From NCBI GenBank assembly GCA_947500445.1, contig CANMSB010000010.1, positions 79,662-143,661 on the forward strand: a stretch of 64,000 bases of DNA, written 5' to 3'. Positions 1-8,279 of the stretch are shown piece by piece; positions within the stretch are counted from its first letter, which is position 1, and every line of letters begins with the position of its first letter. The DNA is from an uncultured Flavobacteriaceae bacterium. Lineage in GTDB: Bacteria; Bacteroidota; Bacteroidia; Flavobacteriales; Flavobacteriaceae. Position numbers and translations under genes: made by a program. Below the pieces are notes generated by a model that worked only from the letters and a program-made list of their open reading frames with translations, was not told the origin of the DNA and searched no databases.

Positions 1-23
1 GCCCATTAGGTAATGATAACCGG

Positions 24-1634
24 CTACCGTTCCAATACCAGACCGCCCGCTACTTTCTGCAATGGGGTGTTCATCCAATAATCCCCAAAATCATCGGGTC
101 TTTCAACCGGCTGTCCTTTAAAAATAGGAATACTCTTGTTCATAAACATATCGGACTCCGGAACATCCGTGATCCAACTGACCCGTTGCACAAAAAACTC
201 CCTAAACTGATCGTACTCCTCTATTTCCGAATGGTTTATCTTTCGCCCGTAGGTATCTTCAATGTCCATTACATTTACTATCAGGTCGCCGGATACATAA
301 TCTACGTTTTGCGACAGTTCGCAAATTTCCCGAAAAGCCTGTTCTTCACGTTGGTTTGCCAGCTTCGGAAACAACTTTACTTGATCTCCCATGACAACTA
401 CCCGTTCAAATTTCAACTTTTTGCCCTTATACAAGAACCGATAATTCCCTTTTTGAAAGGCTCTTTTTTCTGCTACATCACCGGTAAACGAAAGTTTAAA
501 TGCCTTTTGATCCGGTAGTACCATCACTTCCCGTACCCTGAACTCCGGTGGTTTCCGAACTTGAAACCTATTGTTGAACGAAATGTAGTTCAAGTACATT
601 TTACCTTCCTTTCTTCGGTATTCCGTAATTACCCTATAATGCAGACGCTCTTTCTCAATGGTGTGCTTTGGTTTTAAAGGATCCTTTTCCTTCACCTTAC
701 GCAAAACGGTATACTCCATTTTATGGATGGCAAAATCCCTTTTGGAAATGTAGATCGTCCCCGAAGCATTGTAGGGATGCATCGTTTTTTTAAAGTGGAT
801 GCGGTACAGTACCTCATCATCCAAAACCACATTTTTTCCGATAAAAAAATCATGATTGGGCACAAAATTATAATGAAGGCGATTGACGAAGGAATACGAA
901 TTGATCCTGTGGTTGCGGATTGCATCGTGAATCTTTAGTATGGTAAACACATTGCCGCCATAGTTATTGAGATAACTGTTGTTATCTATTATTTTTTGGT
1001 TGGAAGCGTAGTCGTACGGTTGCGCTCCCAAAGTATCTCTTCCAAAGGTGGCATTTTGTCGGTACGCGTACAATTTCACTTTGGACGTTTCCCAGTCCAA
1101 CTCATCAAAACCGCGATCGAAAACATTTAAAATGGCTTCGTTAAGATTTATATACTTATTGTCTTTTAATTGATAGTCCCTATAGTAGCCCACCGTTGAA
1201 AAGGAGTTTATCGGATGATTCCTTATGATACGCTCAATCGCTTTCTTAACAATTTTTTTGGCGGACAACGGTTTCCTTTTTTCGGCAATAACGATAGCTT
1301 CGTCGAGCTCAAATATGCTGGGAACGAGTCGTATCCGATTCACCATGGTTCGATAAAGATTCTTCATGTCCACCTCTTTTTTTAGATACCCAAGGCACGA
1401 TATCTCCAAAACATCCCCAAAGTCCTGAAATTTTTCTGGAATTTTAAACCCACCATCCCTGTTCGAGATTACACCAAGGGAGTATCCTTTTATCCGTATG
1501 GTGGCAAAAGGAATCGGCTCCTGCGTTTTTCCATCAAAAAGCATCCCCTCTATAAAGCCATCCTGGCCATTAGCTCCGACAGTTATCAAAAAAAATAGGG
1601 TCAGTAGGGTATTTCTAAAGCGCATAACATTCAT
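24..1634 (-). CDS. Carboxypeptidase-regulatory-like domain protein, exported
   Basis: A 536-residue protein with an N-terminal signal peptide (hydrophobic stretch, cleavage near residue 23 after ANG) followed by a CarboxypepD_reg-like beta-sandwich at about residues 27-105 (FDGKTQEPIPFATI and the NRDGGF turn are typical). The remaining 430 residues are rich in beta-strand-like, Tyr/Arg-rich segments and match no domain I can name. Such proteins in Flavobacteriaceae are cell-envelope proteins of unknown role; this one is too short for a TonB receptor. An alternative ATG lies three codons inside. No partner gene is adjacent: the next gene on the same strand is about 160 bp upstream. Confidence 0.75.
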   Translation of the reverse strand: MNVMRFRNTLLTLFFLITVGANGQDGFIEGMLFDGKTQEPIPFATIRIKGYSLGVISNRDGGFKIPEKFQDFGDVLEISCLGYLKKEVDMKNLYRTMVNRIRLVPSIFELDEAIVIAEKRKPLSAKKIVKKAIERIIRNHPINSFSTVGYYRDYQLKDNKYINLNEAILNVFDRGFDELDWETSKVKLYAYRQNATFGRDTLGAQPYDYASNQKIIDNNSYLNNYGGNVFTILKIHDAIRNHRINSYSFVNRLHYNFVPNHDFFIGKNVVLDDEVLYRIHFKKTMHPYNASGTIYISKRDFAIHKMEYTVLRKVKEKDPLKPKHTIEKERLHYRVITEYRRKEGKMYLNYISFNNRFQVRKPPEFRVREVMVLPDQKAFKLSFTGDVAEKRAFQKGNYRFLYKGKKLKFERVVVMGDQVKLFPKLANQREEQAFREICELSQNVDYVSGDLIVNVMDIEDTYGRKINHSEIEEYDQFREFFVQRVSWITDVPESDMFMNKSIPIFKGQPVERPDDFGDYWMNTPLQKVAGGLVLER

Positions 1635-1793
1635 TTTAGTCCAATAGTGCGTCCTTGTCCCCTATCCGAAACCCAAGTACGGAGCGGCTATTTACCCCAA
1701 TGCCCGTCACAATATTCGAACACCTTACATGGCGTACAGGCGTTAATAAGGCTTCAAATCCAAAAGATTTCAGTAGTGCAAAAACGATTCCAA

Positions 1794-2732
1794 TTACTTA
1801 ATGGTAAAGTACACAAAAAGTAAATAAAGGCCCACAAGAATTATGCCATCTCGCCACCCTAAACGTAATCCTTTTGGGAAAAAAACCAGGGGCAACAGCA
1901 GGAAGGAAAAGCCCAGCATCCAAAAGATATCGTTTTCGAGTAATCGTTGGTCCATGACCCGTATCGGCGTAATGATGGAAGTGATGCCCAATACCGCCAA
2001 AATATTAAAAATATTGGACCCTAAAAGGTTCCCTAAAGAAATTGCTTTTTCCTTTTTTATCACCGCAATAATGGAAGCCGCCAGCTCCGGAATACTCGTT
2101 CCTATGGATACAATGGTGACCCCGATAATCCTCTCGCTTACCCCGTAGGTTTCTGCCAACCCTACGGCTCCGGTAATGAGCAATTCCGAACCACCCCATA
2201 GGGCAGTCCCGCCGAGACCTAAAAAAAGTACCGTTTTGAACAAGGGCAGGGGAATATCGTCTTCGGGAATTTCATCTACTACGGCGGTTTTTTGGAAGCG
2301 CAGCAGGTAAACCAAAAACAAGAACAAGAGGCTTACCATAACAATACCTTCATATTGTTGTATTTCGCCATCGAAAAAAATCGTTCCAAAGAACAGTAGG
2401 GAAGCTACCATCATTACTGGCCAATCGGTAGTGTAAAAACTTTTGTTCACATCGATCCCGCCCAAAATAACGGTAACTCCCAGAACCAGACCAAGATTCG
2501 CAATGTTGGAACCAACTACATTGCCCAACGCCAAATCGGGAAAACCGTCCAAAGCCGCTTTGATGCTCACAATAAGTTCCGGGGCGGAGGTAGCAAAGGA
2601 GACCACCGTCATTCCGATTACGATTTTTGGGATATTGAGCTTAAGGGAGAGCGCCACGGCCGCCTTCAACAACCAGTTTCCACCAGCGATCAAGAGCACT
2701 AGGCCCGCTATGATATAAAAAAGATTGAGCAT
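1794..2732 (-). CDS. Calcium/sodium antiporter, CaCA family (YrbG-like)
   Basis: Integral membrane exchanger of 312 residues, about ten hydrophobic helices. It carries the two inverted alpha repeats of the CaCA superfamily: the first around residues 41-85 (FATSAPEL, then GNVVGSNIANLGLV), the second around 200-245 (IGTSIPEL, then GNLLGSNIFNILAV). The acidic residue in each SxPE motif and the GSN motif form the ion site in this family. Expected role is cation exchange across the inner membrane; the actual ion pair (Ca2+/Na+ or other) cannot be told from sequence. Monocistronic in appearance. Confidence 0.9.
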   Translation of the reverse strand: MLNLFYIIAGLVLLIAGGNWLLKAAVALSLKLNIPKIVIGMTVVSFATSAPELIVSIKAALDGFPDLALGNVVGSNIANLGLVLGVTVILGGIDVNKSFYTTDWPVMMVASLLFFGTIFFDGEIQQYEGIVMVSLLFLFLVYLLRFQKTAVVDEIPEDDIPLPLFKTVLFLGLGGTALWGGSELLITGAVGLAETYGVSERIIGVTIVSIGTSIPELAASIIAVIKKEKAISLGNLLGSNIFNILAVLGITSIITPIRVMDQRLLENDIFWMLGFSFLLLPLVFFPKGLRLGWRDGIILVGLYLLFVYFTIK

Positions 2733-2801
2733 TGGTCAGTGCTTATAAACTTACCGACAAATATAGAACAAGATTTTTACCTAAACCGAAAACTCTTTGT
2801 T

Positions 2802-2825
2802 ATACCATTCTAACTTTGAAATGGT
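2802..2825. repeat. Solo tip of TA-CCATTT family 1 element
   Basis: A 24-nt imperfect palindrome, TATACCATTC...GAAATGGT, matching the terminal inverted repeat of the full elements at 5306-5467 and 52881-53065 with one change. No second end or internal part is recognisable nearby, so this is a solo end or a decayed copy. It lies just upstream of the antiporter gene, inside its 5' region. Confidence 0.6.
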
Positions 2826-3501
2826 TTGGGGTGTTTTTAATCCATAGTAATTGTTGACCGCCAAATGCAACTACCAAGGTGTTGAAGATCTGAAGCTACA
2901 AATACTCCCGGGAAAGGCTTCCCCTAAATTGAATACGCTCCACTAACCATGGTAATCAAGCAAGGGAACCATTTGCCCCATTACCTCACCTTAAAGGAAC
3001 CTGTTTAAACGAATACTACTAGAAGATACCAACGTAAATTGCCAAAACGGACAAAAGATAGGTTTCCCATACCTTTCAAAAAGCTGCAAAACCGATTTTT
3101 TTGTTGACCAAAACCGAACGCTAACACCCGCCTTTCTGATTATTATTTTTTGGTTCAAAAGAACGGAATCTTCAAAAAAAGGTGTTTTTGGAGCGGAAAT
3201 GCCCTTGTCATCAAAAAAGTCGTTTAAAACACCCCTTCATTCATAATACTCTATAAGGCAAAAATGATTTATAACTATCTGTTTGAAACAACTCTCAAGA
3301 GGTCGTGTATACTTTTAATATCATAATCGTCTTTTTACTTACAATTTCGTATTCAATTGCATTAATTTCAATGATTTTGCTAGGAAATATGTGACTTTTT
3401 GATATATCTTATTTGGATAATCGATTATCGAGTACTATTTACTCAACCCATAAGCGCTCCTAAAAAAGCTTCTTAGGGCTAACCTAAAAACCTTATTTCA
3501 T
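2826..3501. other. Long non-coding stretch, nothing recognisable
   Basis: About 680 bp between the solo repeat and a tiny ORF. It is AT-rich with frequent stops on both strands. I see no gene, tRNA, or repeat; scattered CAAAACCG-like words are not organised. It may be decayed sequence. Confidence 0.4.
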
Positions 3502-3564
3502 ATGATTGCACTCGCCAAGATTTTAATGTTACTGTTGCTTTCATTGTTCATGACACTGTACTAA
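3502..3564 (+). CDS. Possible 20-residue hydrophobic peptide
   Basis: ATG to TAA, encoding one predicted transmembrane stretch (MIALAKILMLLLLSLFMTLY). It is followed 30 bp later by a strong GC hairpin (3596-3613, GACCG...CGGTC) and a T-rich tract, so a short transcript ending there is plausible. Small hydrophobic peptides of this size include type I toxins and membrane regulators, but nothing here proves translation: no clear ribosome site is visible. Unrecognised; could be chance. Confidence 0.25.
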   Translation: MIALAKILMLLLLSLFMTLY

Positions 3565-3595
3565 AGCAAACCCATATAGGCCTATATTAAAACCC

Positions 3596-3613
3596 GACCG
3601 TCTGCAGGCGGTC
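3596..3613 (+). terminator. Hairpin with T-rich tail
   Basis: GACCGTCTGCAGGCGGTC is a near-perfect stem followed by TTATTATTGTTTT. It could end transcription of the 20-codon ORF upstream, or insulate the small conserved gene that starts at 3658. Confidence 0.4.
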
Positions 3614-3657
3614 TTATTATTGTTTTCAGAAGTACCTATATTTGTAAAAACCACCAC

Positions 3658-3810
3658 ATGAAACTAGCGTTTTTTCGATTTTTGGCCAAGGTCAACAGTG
3701 TGTTGTTGCCTTCTTACACAAAAAAACGTTTGGACCTCTCCAAAGCCTCTAAAATACAGCTTGCCATTATCGGCTGGCGGTATTATGTGACCACAAGGGC
3801 CCTATCCTAG
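3658..3810 (+). CDS. Small conserved basic protein (50 aa), often labelled SsrA-binding protein
   Basis: Fifty residues, ATG to TAG, highly basic: begins MKLAFFRFLAKVN, then LLPSYTKKRLDLSKASK and ends IIGWRYYVTTRALS. Very similar short proteins are common in Flavobacteriia and are frequently annotated, without good reason, as SsrA-binding protein; real SmpB is about 150 residues. The last four bases overlap the 3' end of the convergent apt gene, an arrangement that supports it being a true gene. Function unknown; the central KKRLDLSKA and aromatic GWRYY segment look like a conserved fold rather than random translation. Confidence 0.65.
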   Translation: MKLAFFRFLAKVNSVLLPSYTKKRLDLSKASKIQLAIIGWRYYVTTRALS

Positions 3811-4319
3811 TATTGTATCAACGAGCGTACCTCGTGACCCTTTAATTTTTCCTTCCCTTTCAAAAATTCCAGTTCGATCAAAAAGTTGCACTGTACTATT
3901 GTGCCACCCAGCTTCTCCACCAATGCACAGACCGCCTCGGCCGTACCACCGGTCGCCAACACATCGTCGTGGATCAAAATACGCTCTCCTTCGATAATAC
4001 TATCCTTGTGAATTTCTAGGGTGTCGGTGCCATATTCCAAGTCGTATGTTTGAGAAACCTTTTCGAAAGGTAACTTCCCGGCCTTGCGCACGGGAACAAA
4101 TCCCGCGTTCAATTCCATTGCCAACAAAGGGCCGTAAAAGAAACCCCTGCTTTCCATACCGATCACTTTGTCGATCGGTGTCTTCGGAACTAAATTTAGC
4201 AATGCCATCGCCGAAGCTTTAAAAGCCTTTTCATGCTGAAGTAAAGGGGTAATATCCTTAAAGGTAATCCCTTCGGAAGGGAAGTTTTCGACATCGCGGA
4301 TGTAATGGTTGAAATTCAT
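3807..4319 (-). CDS. apt: Adenine phosphoribosyltransferase
   Basis: Cytosolic purine-salvage enzyme: adenine + PRPP gives AMP + PPi. The 170-residue length is standard. The start has the family's FPSEGITFKDITPLL segment; the middle has GMESRGFFYGPLLA and VPVRKAGKLP (adenine and PRPP contacts); the PRPP-binding loop ILIHDDVLATGGTAEA is near residues 114-130 with the two conserved Asp. Its stop overlaps by four bases the convergent 50-residue gene. Transcribed away from tRNA-Arg, with about 160 bp between them. Confidence 0.97.
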   Translation of the reverse strand: MNFNHYIRDVENFPSEGITFKDITPLLQHEKAFKASAMALLNLVPKTPIDKVIGMESRGFFYGPLLAMELNAGFVPVRKAGKLPFEKVSQTYDLEYGTDTLEIHKDSIIEGERILIHDDVLATGGTAEAVCALVEKLGGTIVQCNFLIELEFLKGKEKLKGHEVRSLIQY

Positions 4320-4337
4320 TTCTTTTATCGGCAGTTA

Positions 4338-4369
4338 TTTTGCCCTAAAAGTAAAAAGAAATATATTTG
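4338..4369 (+). promoter_or_regulatory. Flavobacterial-type promoter for tRNA-Arg
   Basis: TTTTG, then 19 nt, then TATATTTG, which fits the Bacteroidota primary-sigma consensus (TTTG at -33, TAnnTTTG at -7). It reads towards tRNA-Arg, whose mature 5' end is about 105 nt downstream of the expected start site. Confidence 0.55.
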
Positions 4370-4479
4370 CAGCCCGCTAAATGGAAACAAAAGCATTCCC
4401 AGCGCTAGTGAAGCGTGCCAAAAGAATGTATTCCGTTTCGCATCAAGAGGTGAATAGCAATGTTACACCTTCTTTTTTT

Positions 4480-4553
4480 GGCCCTGTGGCGCAACTGGAT
4501 AGCGCATCTGACTACGAATCAGAAGGTTACAAGTTCGAATCTTGTCAGGGTCA
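4480..4553 (+). tRNA. tRNA-Arg (anticodon ACG)
   Basis: A 74-nt cloverleaf: acceptor GGCCCTG paired with CAGGGTC (one G-T), D arm GCGC...GCGC, anticodon stem TCTGA/TCAGA with loop CTACGAA (ACG), T arm ACAAG TTCGAAT CTTGT, discriminator A. The terminal CCA is not encoded. ACG would be modified to ICG and read CGN codons. Confidence 0.95.
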
Positions 4554-4561
4554 CCTTTTCA

Positions 4562-4600
4562 AACGCAAATACGCTGAAAAACAGCTATTTGCGTTTTTTT
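4562..4600 (+). terminator. Rho-independent terminator after tRNA-Arg
   Basis: AACGCAAATA pairs with TATTTGCGTT, with GCTG/CAGC continuing the stem inward, and a run of seven T follows. Starts 8 nt after the tRNA. Confidence 0.85.
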
Positions 4601-4650
4601 ATTGCTGTTTTGCCCACTAATGCACGATGAAATTTTATTAGGACATGTCG

Positions 4651-4990
4651 ATGTACGATGCCAAGAGGTATCGCGCTACTTATGACACACTTCTTTGGTG
4701 GAATTTGGAAAACGCTAGGCCTTCAATGGAGACCTCCGATAATACCGCTCATGATCCGATTAATGGCAATGGAAGTTTCTACCCTGTTCTTCCGTCCCAA
4801 TAAATGTCAAAGACCGAACACGGCTCTCCGCCAAAGTTTTTAAACCCCATGTATCAAACCGGGGCCACGATGGGAACTTTTTGCATACCAGATATCTGTA
4901 CCAAGTAGGTCGACCGTTCCATACTTTTTGGCCTCGAGTTTACCCAAAGAAGTTACGGACCACTATCGGGGCTGTTCGTTAAGCGATAAG
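4651..4990 (+). pseudogene. Possible decayed coding sequence, unidentified
   Basis: From an ATG near 4651 one frame reads without a stop for 50 codons and looks protein-like (NARPSMETSDN, DPINGNGSFYPVLPSQ). It then meets TAA at 4801, and in the same frame continues as protein-like sequence with one further internal stop before a final stop near 4989. I cannot name a family. It could be a remnant of a secreted or catabolic enzyme, or chance. The rest of 4601-5130 has no other recognisable content. Confidence 0.25.
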
Positions 4991-5130
4991 TATATGGGTT
5001 ATTTGAAAAAAACAGCAATATAATGGGCTTGTTGGAACAAGCATGTACTAGGTGATTTCGGTCATCAAAAAAATGCCAAAAAATCAATTTTTGTTAGCTA
5101 CCCTTTTACCGCCATAGTCCACTGGCCGCA

Positions 5131-5308
5131 TTAACGAAGTATTTCCGTCACATACACTACGCCAAATATCCAACCCAAATATAAAGCCGTGTATCCCAAA
5201 GCATAAACCGCTGCAACTCCCAGATTCCCTTTTGTAATAATGGACTTGGAAAACACCAGTTTTAACGCTCTAAAAAACAACCAATACAAGGTGGTCAGAA
5301 TAATAATA
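5131..5308 (-). pseudogene. Detached 3' part of the membrane-protein gene at 5436-5870
   Basis: On the minus strand an open frame of 58 codons without a start ends in TAA at 5131-5133 and encodes two membrane-like helices (LYWLFFRALKLVF; AVYALGYTALYLGWIFGVVYV). If the repeat element at 5309-5464 and one TA are removed, this frame joins in phase to the upstream gene, giving a 193-residue protein. So it is the severed C-terminal third of that gene. It lacks stops and shifts, which suggests a recent insertion. Confidence 0.75.
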
Positions 5309-5467
5309 CCATTTTAACTTTGAAATAGCACTAATAAATGGTTTCTTTTTCAGTTATTCTTCGTTAAAAAAAATAACCGTAGCTACGGCTATGCTTAGGT
5401 TTTTCGCCTTGAATGCCTAAAAAATAATTCAATTTCTATACGTACCATTTAAAAGTTAAAATGGTAT
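5306..5467 (+). mobile_element. Family 1 MITE-like element (copy A)
   Basis: Both ends carry a 21-bp inverted repeat (ATACCATTTTAACTTTGAAAT and its imperfect complement at 5447-5467). The interior holds the perfect palindrome CCGTAGCTACGG and no ORF. It is homologous along its length to copy B (52881-53065, opposite orientation), except for a GC hairpin present only in B. Flanks show TA immediately outside CC...GG on both sides, consistent with a TA target duplication as made by Tc1/mariner-type transposases. It is inserted in the gene now ending at 5436. Confidence 0.8.
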
Positions 5468-5870
5468 AAAAGCAAAACCAAAACACCGCTTCGAGAAATA
5501 CGAGCAAAACAATGATCAGAATAGTCATTCCGATCCAAAGCAATACGGAGAGTATGATTCCACCAATTCCATCTCCAACGTTAAAGGAAGGAGCATCGAA
5601 ATCCGGTGTTACATCTTGTATAAGGCTTCCGCTCTTTAAATTTTGGAATTTTGGAAAGTCGTCTCTTAAACCCACTCCTTTATGCAGTCCGTATGTCATA
5701 AACAAAAAGAGTGCGGTTCCTATAATCGACAAGGATAAGTATATATTGGAAGTTAGCGTGCGCTGATCATTTTGTCCGGTTAAGTAAACGATCAAAACCG
5801 TGATTCCGATGACTACTAGGGAAACGGTAAAAACCGACTTTCCCATAAGATATGTTTCCTTTGCTTTCAA
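5436..5870 (-). CDS. Hypothetical membrane protein, truncated by a repeat element
   Basis: A 144-residue open frame with three predicted helices (about residues 11-30, 43-60, 103-135). Residues 1-135 are native; the last nine (TILTFKWYV) and the stop are read out of the terminal inverted repeat of the inserted element. The missing C-terminal part survives at 5131-5308. No family recognised. The central part (FPKFQNLKSGS, VTPDFDAPSFNVGDGIGG) would lie outside the membrane. Whether the shortened form is stable is unknown; it is best regarded as a disrupted gene. Confidence 0.6.
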   Translation of the reverse strand: MKAKETYLMGKSVFTVSLVVIGITVLIVYLTGQNDQRTLTSNIYLSLSIIGTALFLFMTYGLHKGVGLRDDFPKFQNLKSGSLIQDVTPDFDAPSFNVGDGIGGIILSVLLWIGMTILIIVLLVFLEAVFWFCFYTILTFKWYV

Positions 5871-6108
5871 TCGCTTTTTGTATTAAGGGTACATCATGAT
5901 GTTTACCATGAGATATACGCCCGTTGTTCAACTCGGACGGACATCGATTTTGACGATATCCGCAGTGTGTTTTTATGGAACCAACTCCGGTATCGGTCGG
6001 GATCATTTCCGTAGATGGCCGAATGGCGAAACCAAAAAAACGCTCACTTTCGCCACCAAAAGTAGCATCGTTTTTAAATTTAAATGGAATTTTAAGGGGT
6101 ATCGAACA

Positions 6109-6477
6109 TCATTTGCCTTTTCCTTTTTTAGGTTTTCGTTTTGCGGGTATGCTCCCAATCAAATTACTGTTATGTTTGATCAAAGTCACAACTTTTTCAG
6201 CCGTTTCTTCAAAATCGTCCGCGCTTTCCGGAAGTACGAGCCATGATTTTATTTTAAAGGTTTTCAGGTTTCTCAAAGATGGGAACAGCTCCTTTAGGGC
6301 TTGGTGATGTACTACCTTTGTACAGACCCATATTCCGTTATCCTGCGGAATTTCTTCTTTTTGTCGCGTGGCCAAGACTACCTTGTCCCCAATATAAATG
6401 GCGGAGGTCCCGAACAGCCGCTTGGTATATGCGGGCAGGGGGTACAATAAATCTAAAACAAAATCGTGGGGAATCAT
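6109..6477 (-). CDS. Conserved hypothetical protein, possibly TfoX/YjbR-like
   Basis: A 122-residue soluble protein, MIPHDFVLDLLYPL at the start and a basic tail (AKRKPKKGKGK). The middle, GTSAIYIGDKVVLATRQK followed by DNGIWVCT and a C-terminal SADDFEETAEKVVTLI helix, resembles the small alpha/beta proteins of the TfoX-N/YjbR group, and similar short proteins occur widely in Bacteroidota. The assignment is by general look only. It stands alone, divergent from the TetR gene 180 bp away. The 5871-6108 gap on its other side shows nothing recognisable. Confidence 0.6.
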   Translation of the reverse strand: MIPHDFVLDLLYPLPAYTKRLFGTSAIYIGDKVVLATRQKEEIPQDNGIWVCTKVVHHQALKELFPSLRNLKTFKIKSWLVLPESADDFEETAEKVVTLIKHNSNLIGSIPAKRKPKKGKGK

Positions 6478-6640
6478 ACTCCAAAAATAAAAGGTAATGT
6501 TGGAAACACCTCACCTATTACCTAAAAACGATTTAGCATTTTCCAGGAGCCCCCAAACAACTTCTGATCAATAGACTCAAAACAAAAATTGTTGTCAAAG
6601 CGCTTGTCAGTCAAAAAAAAATGACCCATATTTGAAACAA

Positions 6641-6654
6641 ACAGATTGGTCTAT
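6641..6654 (+). promoter_or_regulatory. Candidate TetR operator
   Basis: ACAGATTGGTCTAT, an imperfect inverted repeat (ACAGA/TCTAT) ending ten bases before the ATG of the TetR gene. Many TetR operators contain AGACC...GGTCT words, so autorepression from this site is plausible. Confidence 0.35.
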
Positions 6655-6663
6655 TTAATTATC

Positions 6664-7245
6664 ATGAACAGAAAACACAATAAGGAAGACATCTTGCGAA
6701 AGGGAATGGCCCTTTTTCGCTTAAATGGATATCACAAAACGGGAACCAATGAGATTATTCACGAAGCGGGTATTTCCCGTGGCTCCTTTTACAATTTTTT
6801 TAAGGACAAGGATGATTTTGGTGTTCAGGTCTTGGACTTTTATGGGATTTGGTCTACCGATTATATGAAAACGGTGCTGACCGATAAAGCACTAAATCCG
6901 AAGCAACGCTTGGTTCATTTGTTCGATATTTTCGTACAGGGGTACAAGACCGAAAATTACAAATGGGGCTGCCTACTTGTAGGAATGTCCCAAGAACTGG
7001 GCCAAGTCAACCCATCCTTTACCGAAGCCTGTCATCGTAATTTCGAGGATTTCGTTGCGGTTTTTGAACCATGCGTCCGAGCCGGACAAAAAGAAGGGGG
7101 CATTTCAAAAAAACAGGACTCTCGGACGCTCACCCTTGCCATTTTGGCTATGTATAACGGTGCTTTGGTATTGATGAAATCCGGTATGCGCCACGAACCC
7201 CTAGCGGCATTTCAAGAACAATTAAACCTAATGTTGGAACCATAA
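6664..7245 (+). CDS. TetR/AcrR family transcriptional regulator
   Basis: A 193-residue repressor from the ATG at 6664; an in-frame TTG six codons earlier is less likely because the operator-like palindrome lies over it. The N-terminal helix-turn-helix covers about residues 4-48 (DILRKGMALFRLNGYHKTGTNEIIHEAGISRGSFYNFFKDKD is the canonical layout). The C-terminal part resembles the TetR_C family with GCLLVGMSQELGQ. Only three bases separate its stop from the DinB gene, so the two form an operon. The ligand cannot be inferred. Confidence 0.9.
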   Translation: MNRKHNKEDILRKGMALFRLNGYHKTGTNEIIHEAGISRGSFYNFFKDKDDFGVQVLDFYGIWSTDYMKTVLTDKALNPKQRLVHLFDIFVQGYKTENYKWGCLLVGMSQELGQVNPSFTEACHRNFEDFVAVFEPCVRAGQKEGGISKKQDSRTLTLAILAMYNGALVLMKSGMRHEPLAAFQEQLNLMLEP

Positions 7246-7248
7246 CCT

Positions 7249-7686
7249 ATGACAAAAGAAGCACTTATCAAAAAATGGAAGGGAAACAAGCGATACACCC
7301 TAAAATTTGTGGAGGCAATGCCCGAGCAAAACTATGATCTAAAGCCCGTAATCGGCATGAAAACCTATAAATCCCAATTGGCCCATATTACCAGTTGGCT
7401 GAGGACCCATAGTCGTTTTGTAACGGATTACGAGTTTGAAAAAGAAAAAATGACCTCCAAGGACCAGATCAATTCGGCACTTGAAACATTTTTCGATACT
7501 TTTTTGGAACACTTAGCGGCCATGAATGATGTACAACTTCATGAAACGGTACCTGTTTGGTACGGAAAAACCGCTCGTTATCAAATCGCCAATGTTATGG
7601 ACAATCATTTGGCGCATCATCGTGGACAACTAGTGGTGTATTTGAGGTTGAATGATATAAAACCACCCTCCTATGTGGGTTGGTAA
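7249..7686 (+). CDS. DinB family protein
   Basis: A 145-residue four-helix protein of the DinB/YfiT superfamily. Metal-ligand histidines appear in the expected places: HI at about residue 47 (SQLAHITSW) and the C-terminal NHLAHHRGQL near residues 120-128. Members include bacillithiol/mycothiol S-transferases and damage-inducible proteins, but the substrate of this one is unknown. It is co-transcribed with the TetR gene, suggesting a detoxification-type response under that repressor. Confidence 0.8.
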   Translation: MTKEALIKKWKGNKRYTLKFVEAMPEQNYDLKPVIGMKTYKSQLAHITSWLRTHSRFVTDYEFEKEKMTSKDQINSALETFFDTFLEHLAAMNDVQLHETVPVWYGKTARYQIANVMDNHLAHHRGQLVVYLRLNDIKPPSYVGW

Positions 7687-7841
7687 TTCCGTTTTGTATC
7701 TGTTTTGGACAGATCGATCTTCACAATTAAAAACACATTGAACCAAATTACCAAATCCTTGATCCGATATACCAAATGATCTCCCCCCATACCTTGCAAA
7801 TTTGTGGTATTGAAATTCATAACAATTAAAAACAATTAAAA

Positions 7842-8270
7842 ATGAAAAGAGGAATACAGACCCAGCATCACATTAAAGCTCCTATCACCACCGTTTGGGA
7901 CTTCATTAAAACCGGTGCCCAATGGGAACAATGGCTACCGATACTTTCCGGTTCACAGGTCAATGGTAACAAAAGAACATGTGAGATCCCTACTCCCGAC
8001 GGTGGAAAAGACGTTATGGAAGAGTTGTTTTTGGTGTCCGATATAGAAAAAACATTTGTCTATCAAGTACACAAACAAGCATCCTTTCCTGCCGAGGACA
8101 TCGTAGGCTATATCCGACTTGAAGAAAAGGGAGCGGACACAGCACTATTTTGGTCCGTTGAGATGAACGTTGCATCGGAGGAGGTTTTTAACCAACTAAA
8201 AGGACAGATCGAGCATATCTATTCCGAAAGCACCTCTAATCTTGAACAGCTCGCCACGGCCCTCATTTAA
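7842..8270 (+). CDS. SRPBCC family protein
   Basis: A 142-residue START-like (Bet v1/AHSA1-type) protein without signal peptide. The N-terminal HHIKAPITTVWDFI strand-helix and the C-terminal amphipathic helix (VFNQLKGQIEHIYSES) are typical of the helix-grip fold that binds hydrophobic ligands. It has a 155-bp upstream gap and so probably its own promoter. It is followed by the relic of an SDR gene, so it may once have belonged to a small redox or lipid-modifying operon. Ligand unknown. Confidence 0.75.
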   Translation: MKRGIQTQHHIKAPITTVWDFIKTGAQWEQWLPILSGSQVNGNKRTCEIPTPDGGKDVMEELFLVSDIEKTFVYQVHKQASFPAEDIVGYIRLEEKGADTALFWSVEMNVASEEVFNQLKGQIEHIYSESTSNLEQLATALI

Positions 8271-8279
8271 CAGCTAACG

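Noticed and set aside
4381..4620. 79-codon plus-strand open frame over tRNA-Arg
   Set aside because: It runs straight through the tRNA and its terminator; the tRNA is certain and the peptide is not protein-like.
5871..6108. Open frames on both strands between the membrane protein and the TfoX-like gene
   Set aside because: Short, without start context or family resemblance, and they run into the neighbouring genes.
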